Under the pieces are notes generated by a model, which was given only the letters and a program-made list of their open reading frames with translations, made no database searches and was not told where the DNA came from. Below are positions 37,736-48,991 of a stretch of DNA of 64,000 nucleotides, in pieces. Numbering within the stretch: the stretch's first letter is position 1; each line of letters begins with the position of its first letter. This DNA comes from Diploscapter coronatus (lineage: Eukaryota; Nematoda; Chromadorea; Rhabditida; Rhabditidae): contig OZ038423.1 in NCBI GenBank assembly GCA_964036155.1, positions 372,001-436,000 of the forward strand. The letters run 5' to 3'. Both the position numbers and the translations under genes were made by a program.

Positions 37736-39964
37736 TAGTTCGAAATAATAAAATATTTAAATAGCTGTTTCAAATTTATGTGCATGGCGATGAAAATCTA
37801 ATAACTTGATCTTCCTGTTTCATATATTTTCAGACCTACGGAGGACTTAAGTCAGAAAGCCCTTGCGACCTACACCCAGTATATTTTCTTAGCAAAGTCC
37901 TGTCTCTAAATTATCATCAGCCAAAAAATTGCTTATGCGACCTAGTGTCATAACTATAATTGTGCTCGTAAGACCTCTACCTCATATAGTTTCTTTTCGT
38001 CTGACGAAAGTGTTCCCTAGATCTGTGCCCTACAAACTCGAAGACTCGAAAAATGTTCACCTTTTGAACTCTGTCATCTAGTTTTCTTTCTAATTGAATG
38101 GCATCTCCATCTGAAAGGGCACCGCAAAATTACAGAACTGACCATCACACAACAATTCAAATTACCCTAAACACTGTTTTGTAATGTTCTTCAGAGTGCA
38201 TCGAGTGTATGGATTCAGACTTGAATTGAAGTGAATACGGTTATTAGATTTAGAGTTATCAAGTTTAAAATCTTGCATTTTTTTTCGAAACTTTGAAGCC
38301 TGAGGATAGAAGATCATGCCCTTCTATTAGAGGGAATACGGGATTGATACTAACTTTCAAATGATGCAATTGCTCTGATCAATCCCTCCCATTTTATGTC
38401 GCAAATTGCGACTTTCGCTTTTTCCATTTCGTAGAAAAGTTGCAATTTTTCTACGTTATCAGATCTAATCTACCCCCGATGTTAGAAAATGTTTTCTTTT
38501 CCTCCTTCCTCGCACTTTCTGCGTCAGGATAAAAGTAACATTTTTGCTGCTCAACATATGTCACCGGATTTTTTTTTGTTTTAAATATTAGGTTGTGGCA
38601 TAAGTAATGAGAATTTTTGCATGTTTTTTGTCCGTTCCTCTCTCTTTCATGTCTTATCAGGGAACAAAGTGCATTGGGGGGATAGATAGTGGAAGGGTCC
38701 CTATGCGCAAACAATCCACCATCATATCGACTCAGTCTACTAGTGAGACATGCCGAATGCTTTTATTCCCAACAATCTCCATTTACGGAATGTATAATAT
38801 AAATTGTTGTAAGTCCCTTAAAATCGTTCTATGGGCCCTACGAATAATTTATTTAATTTCATCGTTCACAACATTTCACTTTTTGGATAAAAAAAATCAA
38901 AGAATTACAACTTAAGAAATCTAAATATTTAAATTTTCAGGTGTGTGTGTGTGTTATTGTGTGGCGGGAAGTGATGTTCGTCTACCTCCTCGTGGTACTT
39001 CCTGGATATCCTGCAAAGGATAACTGAACGACGGACAACAATAATTAATCTATGAAAATCTCAAAATGTTTATTCTCGTTTTATTTGAAATTTTAAATAG
39101 ACAATAAATCATGTATTTGATTAATAAGTAAATGAATAGTTCAAAAATTAAAGGAAGAAATTTTCATAACCATGCATGCTCTAACATTTTCATTCTTGCA
39201 TTTATCTATCTTTCAGGTAAAATTACGACACAATCCTACAATGAAGGTACATAAATTAAAGGCGTTGTGTTCCATTGTTAAAGAAAATGATATTGGATCA
39301 GGGCTGTACGGACTCAGACCTAGACATTAATTAATGTTCGGATCAGTCGAAAAGATAAAATGAAAAAGAAGAGCTTGATTTGCTTGTAAGAGCTTTTTAA
39401 AAATAAGTAAATCATCCGTTATTGACATAAGTCACTTTATAGACGATAAACCCTCTCCTCCCTCCCGCAGTCCTCGAGCAATTAAATCATAATCCTCGTC
39501 ATATCATTCATTTGATAATGATGATTTCCCAAGAGAATACTCTTCTCGACAAAACAATTAATTCGATCATTTCAACCTATTTGGGCATACCATATCTCGA
39601 TGTTCAGCATTATCTAAAAGGGAAGATAGTAAGAACACCTCGAAGAAATAGCATTGAAGTCGAATTTGTTGTGATATTTCATCATTTCGTTGCCAATGTT
39701 TCAAATCAAATCAATGATGTGTATGATATCAGTTGAAAAGTTGAATTGTTCTGCTAAAAATGAAATTGTGTTAAAGATTAATTTGCATGTCATGCGTTAG
39801 AATTGCTAAACTTTCATTAAATTATGAATACCTTATTTCCTACGGCGCATCTGCATTATCTTCTCCAAGTTTATTTAGCTGACTAATATTAGCTCGTTTT
39901 ATAACACGCGAAGAATCCGCTGATAAGCATTGATTGAATTCGAAGTCAACCAAATTCAGTCAAG
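37736..39964. other. Intergenic region with a diverged repeat
   Basis: Begins with a likely polyadenylation signal AATAAA at 37747-37752 for the CLN7-like gene. Holds a diverged repeat (38125-38330), a short (GT)n run near 38941-38955 and otherwise no supported gene. An ORF from 39512 with a GTAAGA donor is weak. Confidence 0.5.
38125..38330 (+). repeat. Dispersed repeat, copy 1
   Basis: Shares a colinear series of matches with 49645-49850: CAAAATTACAGAACT, ACACTGTTTTGTAATG, TTGAAGTGAATACGGTTATT, GAGTTAT, a poly-T tract and CTTCTATT. Several matched blocks in the same order over about 200 bp suggest two diverged copies of one element. Confidence 0.65.
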
Positions 39965-41474
39965 ATGAGTGGTAAACCTATGCCAACTTCTACAAATCCT
40001 CTTTCCAAAACCGTAAGGAAATTCAAATTACATTTTCTGCAATGAATTACTTTTTTTCAAAATGGTGCCATTTTACAACGGAAAACACAAAATCGATAAG
40101 ATAGAGCCTCCTCATGCATGATTCATGTCTAAAAATTACCGCAAGGTTTCAATCCATCATAAACCATTGGAGGGATTTGATGAGGACTATCCAAAATGTC
40201 GTTTCTTTTGAATTTTGAAAATAAATAATCATTATTAAAATGGAAATGATAATTTTCGAAAAGAATTGAACTTCCATTGATTAATAAGGCAATGAATGAA
40301 CTAGCCCGAAATATCAATAATTTGTAGATTGGAGGAGACAATTCATTCAACAATTCGCATAAAACGTTGTTTTACTGTAAGAAATAAGAATAAATTTAAC
40401 GGAATGAGAGATTCAATAATTTATTATAATTTAGATTTCTATTCAAATAATGGTGAAGGAAGAATATGCTTGTTCAATTCATCTACCTGCTCAGTCGAAG
40501 AGATTGCAAAATTCCACAATTATTATGCGCCATATGAAGTAGCAACTACACAGAATAAAGTAAATTCTTATGTTCGTTATTTTGAATAATTTCGTATATT
40601 TCAGATTTTCGGAATTGACAAAGTAAAGAAATCATTCGAAATATATGATTTGAATATTCGACAAATTTCAAGAGGTCTGCTCAACAAATCCATGAATGAT
40701 CGATTCAAAGAACTTTACAGGTCCAAATCCTCCTGAATGGCGTGCTCATGCATCTGTGATTCATTTCAAAGACAAATTGTATCATTTGGGTGGATGGAAT
40801 TCTAATCGGGTTGATGTAAGAAGATCGAATGAAAGTCCATTAAATAATTACTTCAGGTTTTAACGGATGGACAATGGCAAACAGGACCTGCTTTTCCTCT
40901 TTCAATTATTGGTGTTCAAACAATAACATGCGATGGAATTTTATACGGTAACATTATAGCACATTCATTATTGTAATTATGGATATTCAGTTATTGACGA
41001 TTATAGAAGTAGAAAGATATATCGACTATCAGACAATGAACGGAAATGGATTGAAATTGGAGCGATTCCAGATGGACGAGGTTATTTTGGAGTTGCATCG
41101 TTAAATGGAAAAGTTTACCTAACTGGAGGACGATAGTCGTTAATTTTGTATGATAAATAATACATAATTATATATTTAGTGGTGATGCATTAAAATCTTG
41201 TTGGTGTTTCGACCCCTCAGCTCCAGTTGTCAGCCGATTTTCTTCCATCCCTGATATGAATTATGCAAGATGGGATCATTCACTTGTTGCTGCAAATGGA
41301 AAATTGTATGCAGTCGGAGGAATGTGAGCTGAGATTTTGCAGATCTTTATACAGAATATTTTCTAACTTAGATTTCAAGAGCTATATGCAAATTTTTGTA
41401 ATTCAATCGAGGAATACGATCCACAAACGAATAGATGGCGTGAAGTCGGAAAAGTTGACATAAATAAAGCTTGA
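39965..41474 (+). CDS. Small kelch-repeat protein without BTB domain
   Basis: Probably a beta-propeller scaffold. Nine exons: 39965-40012, 40328-40376, 40435-40559, 40605-40674, 40721-40815, 40857-40947, 40991-41135, 41180-41323, 41372-41474, summing to 290 codons with TGA (289 aa). Kelch signatures seen: IGGDNSFNN, KDKLYHLGGWNSNRV, NGKVYLTGGRYGDA, NGKLYAVGG followed by SIEEYDPQTNRWREVG, each with the Gly-Gly and a following Tyr/Trp at usual spacing. There is no BTB or BACK domain: the protein starts MSGKPMPTSTNPLSK and goes directly into the first blade, so it is shorter than usual kelch-like E3 adaptors. The ATG follows ATTCAGTCAAG, a probable trans-splice acceptor. The donor at 41136 (GTCGTT) is weak but required; without it an in-frame TAG appears. 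Polyadenylation signal AATAAA at 41509-41514. Confidence 0.85.
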
Positions 41475-41617
41475 ATATAATCTCAGGTTTCATATTGAAA
41501 TTTTATTGAATAAAATGTGAAATAATAATTTAATTTCAATGCGCATGATACAGACAACTCTCGAAGACATCCAATGAAGACGCTGAAAAATTGCAACTGA
41601 AATAAATATTCCTTTTA

Positions 41618-41703
41618 ATCAGGGTTGTACGAACTGAACTGAACTTCGAGCTGTCTGGAAGTTCAGTTCAAGTTCGATTTTTTCGAACTTCAGATAGCCC
41701 TGT
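41618..41703. repeat. Hairpin between convergent genes
   Basis: GAACTGAACTGAACTTC is followed by GAAGTTCAGTTCAAGTTC and a further GAACTTC; CAGGGTTGT at the left and ATAGCCCTG at the right are outer partners. It sits between the 3' ends of the kelch and ligase genes. A related CAGGGCTGTACGG start occurs near 39299. Confidence 0.75.
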
Positions 41704-41765
41704 TAATAATCAGATGTGTACACTGTATCTGTGTTTAAAGTATAAGATTTTATTGATTAACTAGC

Positions 41766-41771
41766 TTTATT
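41766..41771 (-). terminator. Probable polyadenylation signal of the ligase gene
   Basis: AATAAA on the minus strand, about 130 nt after the stop codon at 41901. Chance occurrence in AT-rich DNA is possible. Confidence 0.4.
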
Positions 41772-41900
41772 TCACAGTGTAAATAAGTAAATAATAATAC
41801 AACTACACTAATATTACACGAGTTTAGATAGCATGAAAAGTAAGGAGTAAGTGAAAAATTTAGGAAAATGCATGTTCAAGATCAATGATATTAAAATCAA

Positions 41901-43801
41901 TTAGAATAGTCCATCGATAATCTCCGTCTCGGGGTCGATCGTGATATCGTAGAAGCATGGTCTTGTGTTGAGTCCTGGCATGGTCATGATGTCGCCGCAC
42001 AGGGGGAAGATGAACCCTGCTCCGACGGAAGCGGACACATCGCGTACAGGCAGCATAAAATCTAAACTTTCGCATTTTATGCCGTGGCAATCCCAGATCA
42101 TGTCTTGAACAAAATTATTCATAGAAATTTGATTCATTACAAGAGTTATCTTGAAGCTTATAAATCTCCTAAAACATTATCGCCTTGGTTAAGTTTTATG
42201 CATGAAATAGTGATGCAAGTCGGATACTTCATTAGCCTTACAGCTAGCAGCTGCACTCCTCATAAGAGAAATCTTTGAAACTTATGTTAATGACTCAGCA
42301 TATTTACTACTCCAAATAAAAGCTGAATTTATGAAATTTTGAAACGCCCCAATACAACCTCCATCAACCATAGAAAGTTCATCCCTCCAAGCAAATATTT
42401 AAAACTGATTTATCTTTCATCACAATTGATATTACCTTTTGGCGCTCCCTTCTTGGTGGGGTCATGAGAGAGTGAGAGTTGGGTCTTTGCCATGCAGATT
42501 GGCAGTTTGCCGAAGCCCTGTTTGGTGTAGAGTTCGATCTTCTTCTTGGCCTTCTCGCTCAACTCGATATCTTTCGCACCGTAGATCTTCTGCAATTCAG
42601 TTCGCGATTATTTTAGATCCGACTTTAAGTTAGTCCTGAGCCAAAAATATCATAAGTATGTTATACCTGAGCAATGGTGCGGATCTTATCTTCCAGCGAC
42701 ATTTCCAGCGGGTAGAGGAATCTGAAGTTCAGCTTGTTTATTTATTAAGTATGTATATGACGAATTGGATTGTAATCATATCCATTGATCTTTCTCTGTG
42801 ATATCAAAACTCTTGAAACATGACTAAAATACAACGCATATTCTTACAACATTCATTATTCAATCACTTTGTATCTTTGATTAGTCGAAACTTATGAAGT
42901 GCTACACACCTAGCAATGTTAATAATACAGAAATGCAGATCATTCAACTTGTTGAAACATTTCTAGTTTTTCTGCCACTACCATATCAACCAATCAAGAT
43001 GTTTTTGTTTCATTCTTTAATCCTCGAATTTTTCAAAACCTACTTGAAATTCGCCGGTTTCTCGGTGGCCTTCAAGAGCGCGTTTGCCAGATCGAAAGCT
43101 CCTTCGCCTCCCTTCGCCCAGTGATTGGCGATCACTGCGTCGTATGCACCGTACTTTTTCGCCTTCTCGACGACCATATTGAGTTCCTTGTCGGTGTCGG
43201 TGGCGAACTGGTTCACCGATACGATTACTGGGATGCCGAAGTACGCGACGTTCTCGATCTGAAATAATAGAGAATTCGTCGGAGTCCTAGGATTCAAGCT
43301 TGGTTTCAATAAAAATCTCGCCCTTTACCAACAACTACTTTATGACGCACTGACGCGAACTCTCGCTTTTCCCACACTATTTCACTCCACCCTACCTACC
43401 TTTCCTATCCTTAACTATAGATTCCGTCAGCTCGTCATTTAGTAACTGCCTTTCATACCTGCTTCCTCAGATTACTGTCGCATCCAGCCTCGAGCAGCTC
43501 GAGGTTCTCCTCGGTGTACTCGTGCTTCAGCGGTGTTCCGGCCACAACGGGAGGACCGCCGCCATGCATCTTCAGGGCACGAACAGTGGCGACGAGGACG
43601 ACTGCCGAAGGGATCAAGCCGGATTGTCTAGAGGATGTTTCGGATTTTTGTTGTCCAAATTGGATCGTCTGCTAATGGGAGTTACTAAGTGGCGGAGTCT
43701 TTTTCTCAATATTTCTTTCAAATCTCATCCTCTCGTCTATCTTTAGCTATAACACTCCGTCCCATTCGTAATTGCCGCTAGGAGTTTTTCGATCGAACCT
43801 G

Positions 43802-43836
<35 letters not shown>

Positions 43837-46470
43837 CGCTCCGAATCCAGCCTCCGTCACGACGAACCCCTTTTCGCCGACGAGTTTCAGCGCAACCATG
43901 TCTTCAATCAGTATGATCAGCTCTCTAACACCAATCAACTAGCCCTACCAGCAAGAATGCTGCTTGCGCCGTGGGCGATGTTGGCGAATGGTCCTGCGTG
44001 AACGAAGACAGGCGTTCCTTCCAACGTTTGCATGAGGTTCGGCTTAACAGTGTCGCGCATGAGCACCGTCAGCGCGTCGGTGACGCCGATGTCATCCGCG
44101 GTCACTGGGTTGTCCTCTTTGTCCGTGCCGATGACGATCTTCGCGATCTGCTTTCGCATGTCAGCCAAGCTTCTCGTCAAAGCGAGGATCGCCATGAGCT
44201 GAATTCGTCGGTATACGATTTGCTTCAGCGATAAAACTCTCCAACCTCCGACGCGACAGCAATATCGAAGCGAGTCTCTCTGGAGTGTGCCTTCTCCATG
44301 TCACCCAATCCAACTTGGATCTTTCGTAGGAAGCGATCGTTGGTGTCGAGCACTCTGTGCCAGGTGATGTGGTCGGGGTCGATATTCAATCTGAAAAGTC
44401 ACTCCGACAGTTATTGCTTAATCGGAGTTGTTTTGGCTATTTGGAAACCTTAAACCATGCGAAATGGGGTGAGGGGGACGATAGGGAAAACTATTCTTTC
44501 CTCACGCTATTTCGTATGGTTTGAGGACTTAAGGTTTCCAAGTTGCGTTATTTTGTACCTAGAGAATCTCTTTCTGTCCTCCACCGCCAGTTTGTTGGCG
44601 TCGTCCACTACGGGAATACCGAGTCTCTCGAGTCGCCTCTTCTGCACGGCTGACAGGGATCGGACTCCTGCAAATCACGAGCATCTGCGTGTGTCAGTGT
44701 GCCGAAGCACGAATGTTCAAACCCTGCTTGTTCTGTGGACACAATCTGTTGAAGAGCGCCTCGTCGGACTGCGTAGCTTCGTGGAACATTCGGGCGTCGA
44801 TGGCGGCTGCCAGAAGGTTGTTTGCGGCGGTGATGGCGTGAATGTCGCCAGTCAGGTGGAGATTGAACTCCTCCATGGGGATGACCTAAGATTTGTATCA
44901 TCATTATCGGTCTTCTTCGAAATTAAAATGAGATGATGATTAGAGCTCAGAAATTTCAAATTCCCAGGGCTGGAATAGGAAACTCTATTCAGGCGGCTTG
45001 GTTCATCATAATTCGCGAGTTTTTTTATGTCTGAGTCATTATTTCCCAAAAAAAAGCCCGCAAACTATGAACTAAGCCTATTCAGACCCGTTCAAGATGT
45101 GCTCGTCCCAGAAAGGGCCCATATTGGACAAAGCTGATTCCATCCAGTATCTTTCAAAGGTGTATTTACCTGAGAATAACCACCCCCAGCTGCTCCTCCC
45201 TTGATTCCGAAAGTTGGTCCCTGCGACGGTTGTCGCATGCATGCGAAAGTATTGATGCCAAGCCGAGCTCCGAGCGCTTGCGCCAATCCGATAGTTGTGG
45301 TGGACTTGCCCTCTCCAAGAGGAGTGGGGGTGATGCCTGAATTTTGATGATCAACACGTTGGACATCACATTGTATCTCCTTTTAAGATTGTCATGATGA
45401 TATTGAGTGCATTGTTAATGACCGATTACTCGAGACAGAATAAATGATGCACAGCTTCGATCTTCTGAGCATGATGGAAAAGCTTATTTCTTGAAATGAT
45501 AGCTGAAGGCATGTTTAAGTTGCATACCAACAACTACGACGTATCTTCCGTGATGTTGTTTCTCGAGTCTCTTGATGATATCAAGCGAGACCTTGGCCTT
45601 CTTCTTGCCATACAACTCGATCTCCTCTTCAAGAATGCCGCACTCACGCGCTACCTGAAATTATGAAATAATAGTAAATGAAGCATCTTTTTGTATCTGT
45701 AATTAAAATATTCTGTCGCTTATTTTATACTCCCAAATTTGCAAGTGGGCCGTCTATAAAATTAGTCGAATTTAATAAATGATATTTTGAAACATAAATC
45801 ATAATTTTAAATTTAAAAAGTGTATTGCATTACTACATTTCCTGTCTCATACCCGAATTACTTATGAATCGAGTATAATTGAATAAATGGCATGATGAAA
45901 CATCTACAAACTCATGAAAACCCAAACCTGATTAATGTTCTTCGGTGGTTGAGCTCGAGAGATCTGAATATCGCTCGGCACGGGCGTTTTGTGCTCCGGC
46001 TTCAGGATTTCGATGTTCCATTTTCCAACGCTCTGCAATGCAAGTAATCGATTCATTTGTTGGGCATTCCCTTATCAGATTATCTATGGAAAGATGGCCA
46101 TTATTAACCTGACCTTTGGGTTCTTTTATTGAATATGTCAGCAAATAATATGAATATGCAAAGTACGAATCTTTAGAGTATGCTACAAAAACGTCTTGGT
46201 ATGAATAATTGTTTATTGGAGAGCAAAGTCGATGTACCCATGCAGAAGAAGTTAGAACTCGAATTTGTAACGAAACGGTGAGTCGCGTCAAAGAAAAACG
46301 AGACGAATAGCGCAATTTTTGAGTATCGACGTTCTTTCCAACCAATAACATTGTTAGTTTGATGTACATAACAGCCACAATTTAGATTCACGGATATTGC
46401 CTTATAAGGAATTTATTATAATTACTATTACAAAAAAAATATGAAATGTTTGAACATTTGGACCCACCAT
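41901..46470 (-). CDS. Formate-tetrahydrofolate ligase (MTHFD1 C-terminal-domain type)
   Basis: Joins formate to tetrahydrofolate with ATP to give 10-formyl-THF for one-carbon metabolism. Exons in transcript order: 46470-46468, 46032-45928, 45654-45528, 45336-45160, 44885-44723, 44667-44560, 44390-44246, 44198-43949, 43901-43799, 43627-43459, 43258-43044, 42721-42667, 42589-42436, 42061-41901; total 645 codons including stop (644 aa). Seen: nucleotide loop [38 protein letters not shown], second signature [27 protein letters not shown] block ([18 protein letters not shown]), and the C-terminus ending [10 protein letters not shown] exactly as in MTHFD1. The N-terminal dehydrogenase/cyclohydrolase domain of the trifunctional enzyme is absent: the protein starts in the linker ([13 protein letters not shown]). 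The proposed first coding exon is only the ATG, immediately followed by GTGGGT; this is inferred from the exact length, and another start is possible. Confidence 0.95.
43336..43446. repeat. Intronic hairpin, GGCGGAGT-related
   Basis: Arms ACTTTATGACGCACTGACGC and ATTCCGTCAGCTCGTCATTTAGTAA; loop CACACTATTTCACTCC and CCTACCTACC, then CTTAACTATAG as in 8160. Lies in the ligase intron between exons 43044-43258 and 43459-43627. Confidence 0.75.
43679..43776. repeat. Intronic hairpin, GGCGGAGT family
   Basis: Arms AGTTACTAAGTGGCGGAGT and CACTCCGTCCCATTCGTAATT. Very similar to 8160-8272, including TTTCTTTCAAAT and CTCTCGTCTATCT in the loop. Lies in the adjacent ligase intron, ending about 23 bases from the exon at 43799. 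Confidence 0.8.
44441..44543. repeat. Intronic hairpin, GGAAACC family
   Basis: Arms TTTGGAAACCTTAAACCATG and ACTTAAGGTTTCCAAG, inner pair CCATGCGAAAT/ATTTCGTATGG. Loop contains CACGCTATTTCG. Lies between ligase exons 44246-44390 and 44560-44667. Confidence 0.8.
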
Positions 46471-48991
46471 GATCGCTCACTGTGTGGCTGTTTTGAGTCG
46501 ATGAAAGAATAGATGATGGGTGGTACCTGAAGTTACGTCCTGACATGAAGTGTTATGATAAGGGCTGCTCTATTTAAATCCGATAGATCTCAATAACCGA
46601 TGACTCTATGACGCCCTAACTTCCCGTTCATAGACATAAAGATTCTCGAAAATTATATGAGACAATTTTGCAAGGGCTATAAAACAGTGCTATTAAAAGA
46701 ATTTCGTAGATAGCAATGAGAAAGAGAGGAATTGGTAAATGAAAATAAAAAAAAAGGAATTTGTTCGAGAACTGATCATTGCGTTGTCTCTGCCGGAAAT
46801 AGCTAATATGGGAAAGGGAAGGAAAGATAGTTGGTAAAAGATAAGATAAAAGACTAGTAGACGGTCGGTTCTTGCAGTTTTTTTTTCGTTGATAATATTT
46901 CATTCTTATCGTATTTTAATCAAGTTATAGAAAAAAAACCATGTTAATATTTCGAAATTCAAATATTTTGTAGAAGACGGCTGTTTTCAAGTTTTGCTGA
47001 TAGCATGGCAAGGGGAAGGATGGAATTGATAAAATAAAAGACGAAAACGCCATGGTAACCTGCCACAATAAAATAAGACTAACAAATCGCACCAAACATC
47101 GTCTGATTTACTTTACATTTTTTTTGACGTGCACTTCGCATCGATTTTTATGACAACTTGGAGATTTCTAACAACTATCCGTGAAAAATAATGTGAGATA
47201 AACAGGCGTTGGGACGTTTTCCACCGCAAAAATTCGTTGTCATCACCTCATATTAGGGATAGTAATTGCAAAGCTGACTGAAATAATTCATCGCAAAAGG
47301 GGGATATTTGCGGTGGAGAATATTTGGAGATAAATATACATTTGCCTAAACCAACCTTATTTGAATTCACACATGATGTCATGATGATAATGGTTACACA
47401 TTATTTTAAATTGTAAATAACAAAATTGAGAATTGATAATATGATAGTGAATCAAGAGGAAAATCAGGCTCTTATAAATATTATCTTTGATAAAATTAGC
47501 TGAATTCGGAAAATAGCAAAAATATTCAGTATCATAAAATAAAAGAAAAACACGTTCTCTCTTCGTATTATCATTATTGCTGCGCATGCAAAACAACGAA
47601 ATGAATATTGAAAACAACCATTTTGGAGAGACCTTCGAATCAATCTGATAGCGATAATATTAGTTTTAACTTCTCACCAACTTGAAGTATTATATTACCC
47701 ACAAATTATATCTTGGATGGTGTTGAAATTTCATATTTAATCATGAAACTGGAATTTTCACTGATAAACCGACCGAACACTCAGCGAAAATTATGCGCTG
47801 AGTTGAACTTCCCGACGCTTATTGACGAAGTTCTTATCTTTTCTGAAAATTAATGAAAACACGATAATTAACACACACACACAACTAACATTTTCCAAAC
47901 TATATATCTAAATATTTTAAGCCTCGAAACCTAGTTATAACGGAAAAGGGTCTCTTGTATTCCACACTCGCTTGCTTTCTTTTGCCCTACCTCCTTCTCT
48001 CCCCTACTCTCTTCTCAAAAGTGGGTGTAGAATATAAAAGATTTCCGAAAAAGTTATATATAAAGCACATAAAATACCTTATTTATATATGGCAATCTAT
48101 TTGCTAACTGCCGGATATTTCAAGGTGAAATGTCGAATGTTGAACATTTTGATGGTCGATGAAAAATTAGGGTCCGGGTTATTTGCTCCTACATCAAAAA
48201 ACTGGTTTTGCTAAATTTTCTATCCCTCTAAATTGACTGAACGTATCGCTTGAAATTGAGAGAATTGGGGTAAATTTGGTAGGGACGCAGAAAATTTTTC
48301 GGACTCAACTAACCGAAAATTTTCTCTGGTCTAAATTTCGCGAGAAATACCATGGTCGAAACACGAATTTCCGATCATTTTTGATTTTTTGTTGTTCGGA
48401 AACTGAAAGAGTAAAGTCTGTTGTCTGTCAAAATAAAGGCAAAGAAAGGCCATAATTGGGTACGTTTTTCCTTCCTTCACTCAATTTTTCATACTATTTC
48501 TCGCAAACATTCAAAAACATTGTTGAAATTGAAGAGATTCTCTTTAACTCTCTAAGTTTTCCATTTTATTTCACTAAAAATCGAGAAATAGCAGGAAAGG
48601 TAGAGAATTTTGACAGAAGTCTTTGTCGATGGGCGGTGTCGAACCTTCCACCAAAAACGACTAAACGAGCACACATACAATTACACCAACTCTTGTTAAA
48701 ATCTACGATCTTTGAAATTACCGATTTATGCATCAAAAATCAAACCTGACTTTGGGAAAGTAGAAATTTATTTCGAAGCAAAAGGTGAGAATCAAGTCGT
48801 CTCTTCGCAAAAATTACAGACACAAAAGTTTAGAAATTTCGGTTATAATGCCAGAAGAAAAGAATAAATTTAAGTTTCGCAATAATACAGATACGGTGGT
48901 GGATTATAATAAAATATATTGTCTTGAAATGAAGTGCGCGGATAAATAAATGAGATTAAAATTTAATTGAACAATTTTAAAGTCCAAGATA
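46471..48991. other. Intergenic region upstream of the ligase gene
   Basis: Probably holds the ligase promoter and the 3' flank of the ATF4-like gene. One hairpin at 47951-48040. No exon is supported. Confidence 0.45.
47951..48040. repeat. Hairpin, TTGTATTCCACACCCAC family
   Basis: Left arm TCTCTTGTATTCCACACTCG, right arm AAGTGGGTGTAGAATATAAA; loop CCCTACCTCCTTCTCTCCCC. This copy is intergenic. Confidence 0.8.

Noticed and set aside
38945..39050. Possible small RNA: minus strand carries GAGGTAG within a partly self-complementary segment
   Set aside because: The let-7 seed is only seven bases; the rest does not match let-7 and the predicted pairing is short and bulged. Too weak to call a microRNA.
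39512..39736. Plus-strand ORF upstream of the kelch gene with a GTAAGA donor
   Set aside because: I first took it as the kelch N-terminus. The exon at 39965-40012, with an ATTCAG just before its ATG and a GTAAGG donor, fits the next exon better, and the ORF shows no BTB or BACK similarity.
43522..44936. Plus-strand ORFs opposite the ligase exons, up to 159 codons
   Set aside because: They are antisense shadows of strongly conserved ligase exons and cross splice sites.
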